A stretch of 64,000 nucleotides of DNA. Origin: Methylobacterium aerolatum (GTDB lineage Bacteria > Pseudomonadota > Alphaproteobacteria > Rhizobiales > Beijerinckiaceae). Below the pieces are notes generated by a model. That model had not been told where the DNA came from. It saw nothing but the letters and a program-made list of their open reading frames with translations, and did no database searches. Of this stretch, positions 27,411 through 35,958 are shown piece after piece; the stretch's first letter is position 1; every line of letters begins with the position of its first letter. The translations under genes were made by a program, and so were the position numbers. The stretch spans positions 62,001-126,000 of the forward strand of contig NZ_BPQE01000011.1 in assembly GCF_022179085.1 (NCBI RefSeq). The letters run 5' to 3'.

Positions 27411-27515
27411 TCAGAGATCCAGAAAGAACGAGATGGCTCTGGCCACCTCTCGCAGGGTGGTCACGTCGAGCGTGCCGATCGTCCGATCGATCTTGGCGAC
27501 AGGCACGATGCCTTC
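27411..27515 (-). pseudogene. possible MazF/PemK-type toxin C-terminal remnant
   Basis: Reading the minus strand into the stop at 27411-27413 gives IDRTIGTLD followed by VTTLREVARA and FFLDL. This resembles the C-terminal end of MazF/PemK endoribonuclease toxins (…KIGTLDxxTLxxVxxALxxFLGL). The matching upstream part of the toxin is not in the same frame or nearby, so at best this is a truncated, frameshifted relic. The resemblance is short and could be chance. Confidence 0.35.
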
Positions 27516-27643
27516 CCATGGACGACGACAATGTAAAACTAATAGCCGGTACCACCGACTCCGCGAGCGGCCTGTCCACAACCCCCACCTTGAGCCCCCG
27601 CATCGGAACGTCCTAAGAACACCGGTCGCCGCCCAGGACCCGG

Positions 27644-28882
27644 ATGTCGCGTTTTCAGTTCGTCCACGCCGCCGACCTTCACCTCGGCAGTCCGCTCACC
27701 GGACTGGCCGGGCGCGATGCGGATTTGGCCCGGCGGCTCGCTGCGGCGGGGCGGGGCGCCTTCGAGGATCTGGTGTCCTTCGCCATCGAGAAGGCGGTGG
27801 CCTTCGTGGTGATCGCGGGCGACATCTACGACGGCGATTGGGCGGATGCCTCGATCGGCCTGTTCTTCGCCCGGCAGGTCGCCCGGCTGGACCGGGCGGG
27901 CATCCCCGTCGTGATGGTGCGCGGCAACCACGATGCCGAGAGCGTCATCACCAAGTCGATCACCCTGCCGCAATCCGTCCACGTCTTCTCCACGACACGG
28001 GCCTCGACCCACAAGCTGGAGGCGCACCGGGTGGCGATCCACGGGCGCAGCTTCCCGAACCGGGCGGTGGAGGAGAACCTCTCGCTGACCTACCCGCCCG
28101 CCCTGCCGGGCTGGTTCAACCTCGGCGTGCTGCACACCTCCTGCACCGGCCACGCCGCCCACGCCACCTACGCGCCCTGCTCGATCCCCGACCTCGCCCG
28201 GCGGGGCTACGCCTACTGGGCGCTCGGCCACATCCACGAGTATCAGGAACTCTCCCGCGACCCCTGGATCGTCTTCCCCGGCAACCTCCAGGGGCGGAGC
28301 GTGCGCGAATGCGGGCCCCGGGGTGCCGTGCTGGTCTCCGTGGAGGATGGCCAAGTGGATGCCGTCGAGCACGTCGTCTTCGACCGCGCCCGTTTCGAGA
28401 CGGCGTCCGTCGATCTGGCGGAGGTCGCCGCGATGCCGGCGGCGCTGGAGCGGGTGGAGGCGGCGTTGCGGCCGCTGGCGGGCGTCGCGGCCTCGCGCCT
28501 CGTGCTGGTGCGCGTTCACCTGACCGGCGAGAGCGCCGCCCACGATCGGCTCTGCGCGGATCGCGACGAGCTGGCGGCCGAAGTCCAGGCGGCGGCCCAT
28601 CGCGTCCACGAGGAGATCTGGCTGGAGCGGCTGAAGGTCGAGACCCGCCGCCCGCGCGAGGCCGTGCCGGCCTCGACCGTCACCCTCGACCCCACGGCGC
28701 TGATGGCCGGTCTCGACCGGGATCCGGAGTTCCGCGAGCGGGCCAAGGCGGCGCTCGGCGAGATCGTCCGAAAGATGCCCGCGGGCGCCGCCGAGGAGGC
28801 GGATCTCGAGGGCGAGTTCGAGGCCCTGTGCGCGGAGGCCCAGGCCCTCGTCCTCGGACGCCTCTCGGGCCGGACCTGTTGA
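27644..28882 (+). CDS. DNA repair exonuclease, SbcD/Mre11-like (YhaO family)
   Basis: A 412-residue calcineurin-type metallophosphoesterase. The metal-binding motifs are DLHLG (D11, H13), GDIYD (about 59-63), GNHD (about 92-95) and GHIHE near residue 200. The C-terminal ~150 residues form a capping and partner-binding region. It is the nuclease half of an SbcCD/Mre11-Rad50-like complex acting on DNA ends or hairpins. The ATPase gene starts 4 bp after its stop, so the two are cotranscribed and probably made in a fixed ratio. Confidence 0.92.
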   Translation: MSRFQFVHAADLHLGSPLTGLAGRDADLARRLAAAGRGAFEDLVSFAIEKAVAFVVIAGDIYDGDWADASIGLFFARQVARLDRAGIPVVMVRGNHDAESVITKSITLPQSVHVFSTTRASTHKLEAHRVAIHGRSFPNRAVEENLSLTYPPALPGWFNLGVLHTSCTGHAAHATYAPCSIPDLARRGYAYWALGHIHEYQELSRDPWIVFPGNLQGRSVRECGPRGAVLVSVEDGQVDAVEHVVFDRARFETASVDLAEVAAMPAALERVEAALRPLAGVAASRLVLVRVHLTGESAAHDRLCADRDELAAEVQAAAHRVHEEIWLERLKVETRRPREAVPASTVTLDPTALMAGLDRDPEFRERAKAALGEIVRKMPAGAAEEADLEGEFEALCAEAQALVLGRLSGRTC

Positions 28883-28886
28883 GCTC

Positions 28887-31800
28887 ATGCGCCTCCTCAG
28901 CCTGAACCTCGAACGCTACGGCGCCTTCACCGACCGGGTGCTCGGCTTCCGGCCGGACGCGCGGCTCCACGTGGTGCTGGGCGCCAACGAGGCGGGCAAG
29001 AGCACCGCGCTTTCGGCGGTGACGGACCTGCTCTTCGGCTTCGGCAAATCGACCCCCTACGCCTTCCTCCACGACATGCCGCTGATGCGCGTCGGGGCCG
29101 AGATCGCCCGCGCCGACGGGCAGAGGCTCGTGTTCCGCCGCCGCAAGGGCAACCTCCGCACGCTGATCGACGCCGACGAGGCGCCGCTGCCGGACGACGC
29201 CCTTGCCCCCTACCTCGGCGGCCTCACCCGCCCGGTCTTCTGCCGCGCCTTCGGCCTCGACGCCGAGGCCCTGCGGCGGGGCGGCCGGGAGATGGTCGAG
29301 GTCGAGGGAGAGGTGGGCGCCAGCCTGTTCGCGGCGGGCTCGGGCCTTCGCGGCCTCACCGAGTTGCAGGCACAGCTCGACGGCGAGGCCGAGGCGATCT
29401 TCACCCCCCGCAAGGCCGGGCACCGCAGCTTTTACCAAGCCCTCGACCGCTGGCAGGAGGCACGCAAGGCCGAGCGGGACTCGGGGGTTTCCACCGCGGA
29501 GTGGCGCGCCCTCAACGACGGCATCGCCGCCGCCGCCGCCGATCTGGATGCCCTGCGCACCGAGCGCGGCCGCATCGCCGCGGGCCGCGCCCGGCTGGAG
29601 CGGCTGAAGCGCGTCGGCCCCGTGCTCGCGGAGATCGACGCGCTGGAGGCCCGCCTCGCGGAGGAGCCGGAGGCGGTGGAGGCGGATGCCGCCTGGATCG
29701 CGCGCCTCGGCGCGGCCCTCGCCGAGAGCCGGGCCGCCGAGGCCGACGCCCTCCGCGCCACGGCGGCCCTGGCGCGTGCCCGCGCCGAGGTCGAGGCGCT
29801 TCCCCCCGTGGCCCCCCTCGCCGGGCGGGCCGAAGAGATCCTGGAGGCGTTCCGGGGGATCGACCGGTACGAGAAGGACGGGACCGACCTGACGCGCCTC
29901 GCCGGGGAGGCGGACCGGGCGGCGCGGGACCTCGACCGGCTCTGCGCCCGCGTCGGCCTCGGCGACCGCGACGCGCTGGCCGGGAGCCTGCCCACCGACG
30001 CCGCTCGCGCCCGGATCGAGCGCCTCCTGCGCGAGGGCCGCACCCTCGACGCGGCGGAGGTGCAGGCCGCCCGCGAGGCGGACGCGGCGCTCGCCGAGCG
30101 CGACCGGCTGGTCCGCGAGGGCGAGGCGGCGGGCCCGATGATCGATCCCGCCCCCCTGAGGGACCTGCTGCGTCCCTTCGCGCGGCTGAGGGAGACCATC
30201 GCCCGCCACCGGGAGTTCGAGGATGGGGTCCGGCGGGCGGGCGACCTCCTGCGGGACCGTGCCGGGCGCCTCTCGCCGCCCGTGACCGATCCGGCGGCCC
30301 TGGCGCGGACGCCGCTGCCGTCGGCGGAGGCCGTCGGCCGGTTCCAGACGCTGTTCGACGAGGCGGAGCGGGAGCGCGGGCGCACCGCCGACCGGGTGAA
30401 GGCCGCCCGGCGCAGGGCTGCCGAGATCCAGTCCCGGCTGGAGGAGCGCGAGGCCGATGCCGCCGTGCCGACGCAGGAGCGCCTGGACGCCCTGCGCGCC
30501 GCCCGCGCCGCCGCCTTCGCGCCCCTTCGTGACGCCCTCCTGTCCGGTGAGGCGGCTCTGCCGGAGGCGCTCGTCGGGTTCGAGCGGGCCGTCGAGGCGG
30601 CGGACCGGTTCGCCGATGCCCGCGCCGCCGACGCCGGGCGGGTCGCGGCCCATGCCGCCGACCAGCGCCGCCACGCCGCCGCCCTCGCCGAGGTGGAGGA
30701 GGAGGCGGCGGCGCTGACCGAGGCCGAGGCCGAGATTGCCCAGGCCGAGGCCGCGTGGCGCAAGGCGTGGCAGGTGGCGGGGATTCGGCCGGGGCCGCCC
30801 GTCGAGATGGCCCGCTGGCTCGTGGAGGCGCAGGCGGTGATCGGCGCCGAGCAGGATCTCGCCGAGGAACGGATCAGCCGCGACCGGCTGGCCCGCGACA
30901 TCGCGGCGGCGGCCGGGCCCCTCGCCGACCTTGCCGAGCGCAGCGGTCTCGCCGTGTTGCCCGGCCTCGATCCCGCCGCCCTGCTCGACGGCCTGGAGCG
31001 GCACGTCGCCGACCTCGCCACCCGGTGGGAGGCGGGGCGCGAGGCGACCGGGCGGCTGGCCGCCGCCCACTTCGCGGTGGAGCGCCAGGAGGCCGCGCGG
31101 GCCGAGACGGAGGCCCGCCGCGCCGCATGGCGGGCGGCCTGGAACGAGGTGCTGGGTCTGCTGGCCCTGCCCGGCGGCGCGGGTCTCGACGAGGCCGAGG
31201 GCGCCCTGGCCGCGTGGCGGGAGGTGCCCGACGCCCTCGCACGCCATACCGAACTCACCCGGAGGGTGCGGGGGCTCGGACGCGACCGCGACACCTTCCA
31301 TGCCGCGGTCGCGGGGCTCGTCGCGGATCTCGCCCCCGATCTCGCGGCGATGTCCCCCGGCGCGGGCATCCGCACGCTGCACGCCCGGCTCCAGGCGGCG
31401 CAGGCCGAGGCGGTGCGCCGCACGGAGCTGACCCGCCTCGCGGAGGGCGCCGGGCACGCGGCCGACGAAGCCGGGCGCGACGCCGTCGCCGCCCGCGACC
31501 GCCTCACCCGCCTGCTCGCCGAGCGTCTGCCGGGGGCGGGGGAGACTTCCCTGGAGGATCTCGCGGCCCTGCACGCCCGCCTCGACGGGCGCGCCCGGTT
31601 GCGGGCCGATCTCGCCCGGCTGCGGACACGGGACCTCGCCACGGCGGGCGACGGCCTGCCCGAGGCGGAGTTGCGCGCCGGCCTGGCCGAGACGCCGCCC
31701 GAGGCCATCGAGGCCGGGCTCGCTCGCCTCGCCGCCGAGGCGGAGGAGATCGAGGAGCGCAGCCGCGTCGTCTACTCCGACCGGGAGCGCGACCTCGCCA

Positions 31801-32378
31801 AGCGGGCCGAACTGGAGGGCGGCACCGGCGCGGAGCTGGCGCTCGCCGAGCGCAAGGGCGCCGAGGCGCAGATGCAGGACTCCGCCCGCTCCTGGGCGGT
31901 GCTGCGGCTGGCCGGGCTCATGCTCGGCGCGGCGGTGGCCAAGCACCGGGCCGGCCAGCAGGATCCGCTCATCACCCGCGCCGGCGCCCTGTTCACTCGC
32001 CTGACCGGCGGCGCCTTCGACGGGCTCGCCCAGAGCTACGACGAGGACGACACGCCTCGCCTCGTCGGCCGCCGCGCCTCGGGCACGGGCGGCGGCGGTC
32101 TTGTCTCCATCGAGGCCATGAGCGAGGGCACCCGCGACCAGCTCTACCTCGCCCTGCGGCTCGCCCATCTGGAGGACTATGCCGGCCGCGCCGAGCCCGC
32201 GCCCTTCATCGGCGACGACCTGTTCTCCACCTTCGACGACGCCCGCACCGCCCACGGGCTGGAGGCGCTGGCGGCGATCGGCGGGGCGGTACAGCCGATC
32301 CTGTTCACGCACCATCGCCATGTGGCCGAGATCGCGCAGGCGCGGCTCGGCGCGGCGGTGGACGTGCTGACGCTGTAG
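28887..32378 (+). CDS. SbcC/Rad50-like AAA ATPase (YhaN family)
   Basis: A 1163-residue SMC-like ATPase. The Walker A GANEAGKST is at residues 32-40. Two long Arg/Glu/Ala-rich coiled-coil stretches (about 190-500 and 590-1000) follow. The C-terminal ATPase half has the signature-like EAMSEGTRDQLYLALRLAHL and the Walker B/D-loop FIGDDLFSTFDDART, with FTHHRHVAEIA as the switch histidine. It should pair with the upstream YhaO-type nuclease. No obvious CxxC zinc hook is visible at the coil apex, which agrees with YhaN rather than classical Rad50. Confidence 0.92.
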   Translation: MRLLSLNLERYGAFTDRVLGFRPDARLHVVLGANEAGKSTALSAVTDLLFGFGKSTPYAFLHDMPLMRVGAEIARADGQRLVFRRRKGNLRTLIDADEAPLPDDALAPYLGGLTRPVFCRAFGLDAEALRRGGREMVEVEGEVGASLFAAGSGLRGLTELQAQLDGEAEAIFTPRKAGHRSFYQALDRWQEARKAERDSGVSTAEWRALNDGIAAAAADLDALRTERGRIAAGRARLERLKRVGPVLAEIDALEARLAEEPEAVEADAAWIARLGAALAESRAAEADALRATAALARARAEVEALPPVAPLAGRAEEILEAFRGIDRYEKDGTDLTRLAGEADRAARDLDRLCARVGLGDRDALAGSLPTDAARARIERLLREGRTLDAAEVQAAREADAALAERDRLVREGEAAGPMIDPAPLRDLLRPFARLRETIARHREFEDGVRRAGDLLRDRAGRLSPPVTDPAALARTPLPSAEAVGRFQTLFDEAERERGRTADRVKAARRRAAEIQSRLEEREADAAVPTQERLDALRAARAAAFAPLRDALLSGEAALPEALVGFERAVEAADRFADARAADAGRVAAHAADQRRHAAALAEVEEEAAALTEAEAEIAQAEAAWRKAWQVAGIRPGPPVEMARWLVEAQAVIGAEQDLAEERISRDRLARDIAAAAGPLADLAERSGLAVLPGLDPAALLDGLERHVADLATRWEAGREATGRLAAAHFAVERQEAARAETEARRAAWRAAWNEVLGLLALPGGAGLDEAEGALAAWREVPDALARHTELTRRVRGLGRDRDTFHAAVAGLVADLAPDLAAMSPGAGIRTLHARLQAAQAEAVRRTELTRLAEGAGHAADEAGRDAVAARDRLTRLLAERLPGAGETSLEDLAALHARLDGRARLRADLARLRTRDLATAGDGLPEAELRAGLAETPPEAIEAGLARLAAEAEEIEERSRVVYSDRERDLAKRAELEGGTGAELALAERKGAEAQMQDSARSWAVLRLAGLMLGAAVAKHRAGQQDPLITRAGALFTRLTGGAFDGLAQSYDEDDTPRLVGRRASGTGGGGLVSIEAMSEGTRDQLYLALRLAHLEDYAGRAEPAPFIGDDLFSTFDDARTAHGLEALAAIGGAVQPILFTHHRHVAEIAQARLGAAVDVLTL

Positions 32379-32722
32379 CGCCCGCCCCCGTCACTGCGAG
32401 CGGAGCGGACCATCTCCGCCTATCGCGCGTCCCTGAATTGCTTCGCTGTGCTTGCAATGACGGCGTCTAGTCTTTTGCCGGCTGAGGCGCGGATGTAGCC
32501 GCTCAATTGGAGCAATTTGCGTCGATGTGCTCGCCATAGGACCGTAATCGATCCTTGAGCCGGCTAGTAAAATTTCGCAACGCCTCATCGAATAGTGCGG
32601 CAGGCCGTGCACGGTGTCACAGAAGCTACAAAAATCAACCATACATCGACTGTCGGCTTCGGATCTCACGGGGTCGGCCCGCTTTGTCTCTCCGCCGAAG
32701 CCGGCATCCGGGAGGCGAGGGC
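32379..32722. other. intergenic region with a truncated REP-like element
   Basis: These 344 bp include a shortened repeat (32390-32462); the rest (to 32722) has lower GC than flanking genes. No gene is supported. It should contain the promoter of the methyltransferase gene. Confidence 0.55.
32390..32462. repeat. REP-like palindromic element, copy 7 (shortened)
   Basis: GTCACTGCGAGCGGAGCGGA at the left, TTGCTTCGCTGTGCTTGCAA at the right; total about 73 bp, with a reduced left arm. Confidence 0.8.
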
Positions 32723-33451
32723 ATGGGACGCCCGCCGCCACCGCCTGAGGGAAGGTTTCGACACGTGGCACTCGGATTGGACAGCCGGGATTCCTCCCGG
32801 GAGCGATCGCTCGGCGTGGCGCTCGATCGCGACGGGGTGGCGCGGGCCTATGGCCGCTGGGCGCCGGTCTACGACCTCGTCTTCGGCCCGGTCTTCGCCC
32901 GCGGGCGCAGCCTCGCCGCGGCGGCGGCGGTGCGGGTCGGGGGGCGGGTGCTGGAGGTCGGCGTCGGCACCGGCCTGTCGCTCCCGGCCTATGCCAAGTG
33001 CCGCAGCGTCTTCGGCATCGATATCTCGGCGCCGATGCTGGAGAAGGCCCGTGACCGCGTCGACCGCCTCGGCCTGCGCAACGTCGAGCGGTTGGCCGTG
33101 ATGGATGCCGAGCGCCTGGACCTGCCGGACGCCTCCTTCGACGTGGTGGTGGCGCAGTATGTCGTTACGGCGGTGCCCAACCCCGAGGCCGCCCTCCACG
33201 AATTCGCCCGCGTCCTGCGGCCCGGCGGCGAGATCGTCATCACCACTCGCATCGGTGCCGAGCGCGGCCTGCGCCGGGCCATCGAGCACACCCTGATGCC
33301 GCTGACCAGCCGCCTCGGCTGGCGGACCGAATTCTCCTTCGCGCGCTACGCCAACTGGGCCGCCACCGCGCCGGGCATCGCCATCGTCGAGCGGCGCGAG
33401 CTGCCGCCGCTCGGGCACTTCTCCCTCATCCGCATGCGCAAGACGGGCTGA
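32723..33451 (+). CDS. class I SAM-dependent methyltransferase, PmtA-like
   Basis: A 242-residue Rossmann-fold methyltransferase. VYDLVFGPVFARGR precedes motif I LEVGVGTGLSLPAY, then FGIDISAPMLEKA (motif post-I) and LPDASFDVVVAQYVVTAVPN (motif II region). This pattern matches phosphatidylethanolamine N-methyltransferases of the Rhodobacter/PmtA type, which make phosphatidylcholine at the inner membrane; other small-molecule methylases cannot be excluded. Two starts are plausible: ATG at 32723 (GGAGGCG upstream) or GTG at 32765 (GAAGG upstream). A psd homologue 2.5 kb away supports a lipid role. Confidence 0.85.
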   Translation: MGRPPPPPEGRFRHVALGLDSRDSSRERSLGVALDRDGVARAYGRWAPVYDLVFGPVFARGRSLAAAAAVRVGGRVLEVGVGTGLSLPAYAKCRSVFGIDISAPMLEKARDRVDRLGLRNVERLAVMDAERLDLPDASFDVVVAQYVVTAVPNPEAALHEFARVLRPGGEIVITTRIGAERGLRRAIEHTLMPLTSRLGWRTEFSFARYANWAATAPGIAIVERRELPPLGHFSLIRMRKTG

Positions 33452-33501
33452 ACCGCCCGTCCCACCCTCTTCACCGCCCCGACAGACCGGAGTTTCGACC
33501 C

Positions 33502-34113
33502 ATGGCCAGCTTCCGTGAGGCGCTGCGCGTACAGCGCTGGGACGACCATCGCTACTACCATCACAACCTGATCAACCAGAGCCTGCACGTCGTCAGCGCC
33601 ATCTGCTTCCTGGCGGCCTACGCGCTGGCCTTCAAGGACCCCGCCAAGGCGGCCCTGGTCGGCTGGCTGCTCGCCATGACCAGCCGCCAAGCGGGGCACC
33701 TGTTCTTCGAGCCGAAGGGCTACGACCACGTCAACCACGCGACGCACGAGCACAAGGAAGAGATCAAGGTCGGCTACAACCTGCAACGCAAGGTCGTGTT
33801 GCTGTCGATCTGGGTGCTGTCGCCCGCGCCGCTTTATTTTGACCCGAGCCTCTTCGGCCTGCTCACCCCGGCGGCCGACCTGAGCGGCGTCATCCACAAT
33901 GTCGGCTGGATCTGGCTGTGGCTGGCGCTCGGCGGCCTGCTGTTCCGCGTCGGCCAACTCTGCCTCCAGCAGAGTGTGCAGACCGGGATCGTCTGGGCGA
34001 CCAAGATCCTGACCGACCCGTTCCACGACATCAAGCTCTACCACAGGGCGCCGATGAAGCTGCTTCAGGGCCAGATCATCGACGAGGAAGAGCAGGCCGA
34101 GCACCACGCCTGA
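33502..34113 (+). CDS. hypothetical polytopic membrane protein, Mpo1/DUF962-like
   Basis: A 203-residue protein with about four TM helices and many His residues at predicted membrane edges: YYHHNLINQSLH (H20, H21, N25, H29), then AGHLFFEPKGYDHVNHATH (H66, H76, H79, H82). The spacing H-x3-N-x3-H followed by GHxxFE resembles DUF962/Mpo1, iron-dependent dioxygenases acting on 2-hydroxy fatty acids, but the C-terminal half is different and I do not claim the family firmly. It lies 50 bp after the methyltransferase on the same strand, with a good GACCGGAG upstream region. Confidence 0.6.
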   Translation: MASFREALRVQRWDDHRYYHHNLINQSLHVVSAICFLAAYALAFKDPAKAALVGWLLAMTSRQAGHLFFEPKGYDHVNHATHEHKEEIKVGYNLQRKVVLLSIWVLSPAPLYFDPSLFGLLTPAADLSGVIHNVGWIWLWLALGGLLFRVGQLCLQQSVQTGIVWATKILTDPFHDIKLYHRAPMKLLQGQIIDEEEQAEHHA

Positions 34114-34160
34114 GAGTCCGGCACCGCCCCTTGCCGTAGAGGTGGGGGGCGGTGCCTTCT

Positions 34161-34254
34161 TCGTCTTTGCGAGCGAAGCGAGGCAATCGAGGGATGCGGG
34201 ACGCCTCAGAACGGGGCGCCGCCCTGGATCGCTTCGCTCACGCTCGCGAAGTCA
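34161..34254. repeat. REP-like palindromic element, copy 8
   Basis: TCGTCTTTGCGAGCGAAGCG at the left and GCTTCGCTCACGCTCGCGAA at the right. The centre GGGACGCCTC...ACGGGGCG is shared with the copy at 42357. It lies between convergent stop codons. Confidence 0.88.
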
Positions 34255-34264
34255 GCCAGAAAAC

Positions 34265-35926
34265 TTACCCCCGCGGCGCCAGCCCCAGGCGCACCCGCAG
34301 GGCTTCCTTCAACACCCCCCGGCGGATGGCCTTGTTCGTGGTCTCCGGCCCGTCCCACCAGCCGTCGGCCTGCATGGCGGCGCAGGCGGCGGTGAAGCGC
34401 TCGGAGACGGTGGCGAAATCGGTCTCCGTGTAGGCAAGGCTGAAGATCAGGCGGCCGGTGCCGACCCAGGACAGGTGCAGCCCCGCCGCCCGCAGGTAGA
34501 ACTGCAGCATCCAGTTGTAGCGGGACGGCCGTGTGTAGAGCACCGTCCAGACCGTCTGGAAGTTGGCGACCCGGACGGGCAGCCCCTCCGCCTCCAGGCG
34601 CCGGTTGAGTGTCGCGGCCCGCCCGTCCCAGGTGGCGTCGAGGCGATCGTAGAGGGCGGCGACTGTCGGCGTCTCCAGCCGGTCGAGGAAGGCGCTCATC
34701 GCCCCCATCACCTGCGGGTGCGCGTTGAAGGTGCCGCGCGCGAAGCAGATGTCCACCGGCCGGTCCTCGCGGAAGCGGCGCATCAGGTCGGCCCGGCCGC
34801 AGAGCACGCCCACCGGCAAGCCGCCACCGAGCGTCTTGCCGTAGGTCACGAGGTCGGCCTTCACACCGAAATACTCCTGCGCCCCACCCTTCGCGAGGCG
34901 AAAACCCAGGAAGACCTCGTCGAGGATCAGGACGATGCCGCGCCGGGTGCAGACCTCCCGCAACCTCGCGAGCCATTCGGTGTACGCGGTGCGGTCGAAC
35001 TGTGCGCGCCGGGCGCTGTCGACGAGGGCCGAATCGGAGGGCGCGCCGGCATTCGGGTGCATGGCCTGGAGCGGGTTCACGAGGACGCAGGCCACATCGC
35101 GCCGGGTGGCGAGCACCTGCAGCGTCCGGTCCGAGAGCTCGGCGAGGGTCAGGGTGTCGTTGGCGGCGACGGGGTTGCCGATGCCCGGCTGCACGTCGCC
35201 CCACCAGCCGTGATAGGCGCCGCAGAACCGGACGATCCGCCGCCGGCCGGTGTGGTAGCGGGCGAGGCGCACGGCCTGCATCACCGCCTCGGTGCCGGAC
35301 ATATGGAACGACACCTCGTCGAGGCCCGACACGGCCCTCAGGCGGGCGACGTTACCCGCCACAACCGGGTGGAGCGCGCCGAGCACCGGCCCGAGATCCG
35401 CGACGCGGGCCGCCCCGTCCTCCAGACACTCCCGATAGAAATCGACGCCGAACAGGTTCACCCCGTAGGACCCGGCGAGGTCGTAGAAGACGTTGCCGTC
35501 GAGGTCCGTGATCGTCACCCCGTTCGAGGCGGCCATGAAGGCGCCGCTGCCGAGGTTCTGCCGCACCGGCCCGGCGAACTGGAACGGCACCCTGTAGAGG
35601 CCGGTGAACTGCAAGTCGGACAGTCCGGCCCGCGCGGCTTCCGTCTCGGCCCGGCTCGTCGCGAAGCGCGTGCGGAACAGGTCCGAGAGCCGCGCGAAGC
35701 CGGCCTCGCGGGCGGCGGCGACGGCCTCCGGCGCGTCGTCGGCGCGGAAGAACTGTCGTGAATCGTAGGCATAAGCCGGGATCTGGCGGGCGATTCGCCT
35801 CGCCATCCGGGCGTGGCCGGTGAGCGAAGGGTGTTTCGCCCGCGAGAGCTGCAAGCGCCGTACCGTCAACGGCAGGGCGAGGGCGACCGCTGCGGCGGCC
35901 GAGACGGATGTGAGAAGCGCGTCCAT
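34265..35926 (-). CDS. membrane-anchored class III PLP-dependent aminotransferase-like enzyme
   Basis: A 553-residue protein. Residues 1-25 are hydrophobic (LLTSVSAAAAVALALPLTV), a likely membrane anchor. A ~100-residue linker region follows, then a fold-type I PLP enzyme resembling glutamate-1-semialdehyde aminomutase. The core has SGTEAVMQAVRLAR, CGAYHGWWG, the cofactor Asp in LILDEVFLGFR (D336) and the Schiff-base lysine in YGKTLGGGLPVG (K364). Substrate unknown. The start codon lies only 32 bp from the divergent psd-like gene, so the two promoters must overlap or the true start is further in. The lipid-type neighbours suggest action on a membrane-bound amino compound; this is inference. 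Confidence 0.8.
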   Translation of the reverse strand: MDALLTSVSAAAAVALALPLTVRRLQLSRAKHPSLTGHARMARRIARQIPAYAYDSRQFFRADDAPEAVAAAREAGFARLSDLFRTRFATSRAETEAARAGLSDLQFTGLYRVPFQFAGPVRQNLGSGAFMAASNGVTITDLDGNVFYDLAGSYGVNLFGVDFYRECLEDGAARVADLGPVLGALHPVVAGNVARLRAVSGLDEVSFHMSGTEAVMQAVRLARYHTGRRRIVRFCGAYHGWWGDVQPGIGNPVAANDTLTLAELSDRTLQVLATRRDVACVLVNPLQAMHPNAGAPSDSALVDSARRAQFDRTAYTEWLARLREVCTRRGIVLILDEVFLGFRLAKGGAQEYFGVKADLVTYGKTLGGGLPVGVLCGRADLMRRFREDRPVDICFARGTFNAHPQVMGAMSAFLDRLETPTVAALYDRLDATWDGRAATLNRRLEAEGLPVRVANFQTVWTVLYTRPSRYNWMLQFYLRAAGLHLSWVGTGRLIFSLAYTETDFATVSERFTAACAAMQADGWWDGPETTNKAIRRGVLKEALRVRLGLAPRG

Positions 35927-35958
35927 GGCGGACGCGGCTAACCGGACTGGTTCACGGG

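Larger units (their letters stand above)
27263..27643. other. intergenic region with degenerate repeat and toxin-like remnant
   Basis: These 381 bp hold no intact gene. A decayed REP-like element lies at about 27287-27377. A short minus-strand frame resembling the C-terminus of a MazF/PemK-type toxin lies at 27411-27515. A promoter for the YhaO gene is expected near the right end but was not recognised. Confidence 0.55.

Noticed and set aside
28680-32321. Minus-strand frame of 1213 codons
   Set aside because: Shadow of the YhaN-type ATPase gene, which has clear Walker motifs on the plus strand.
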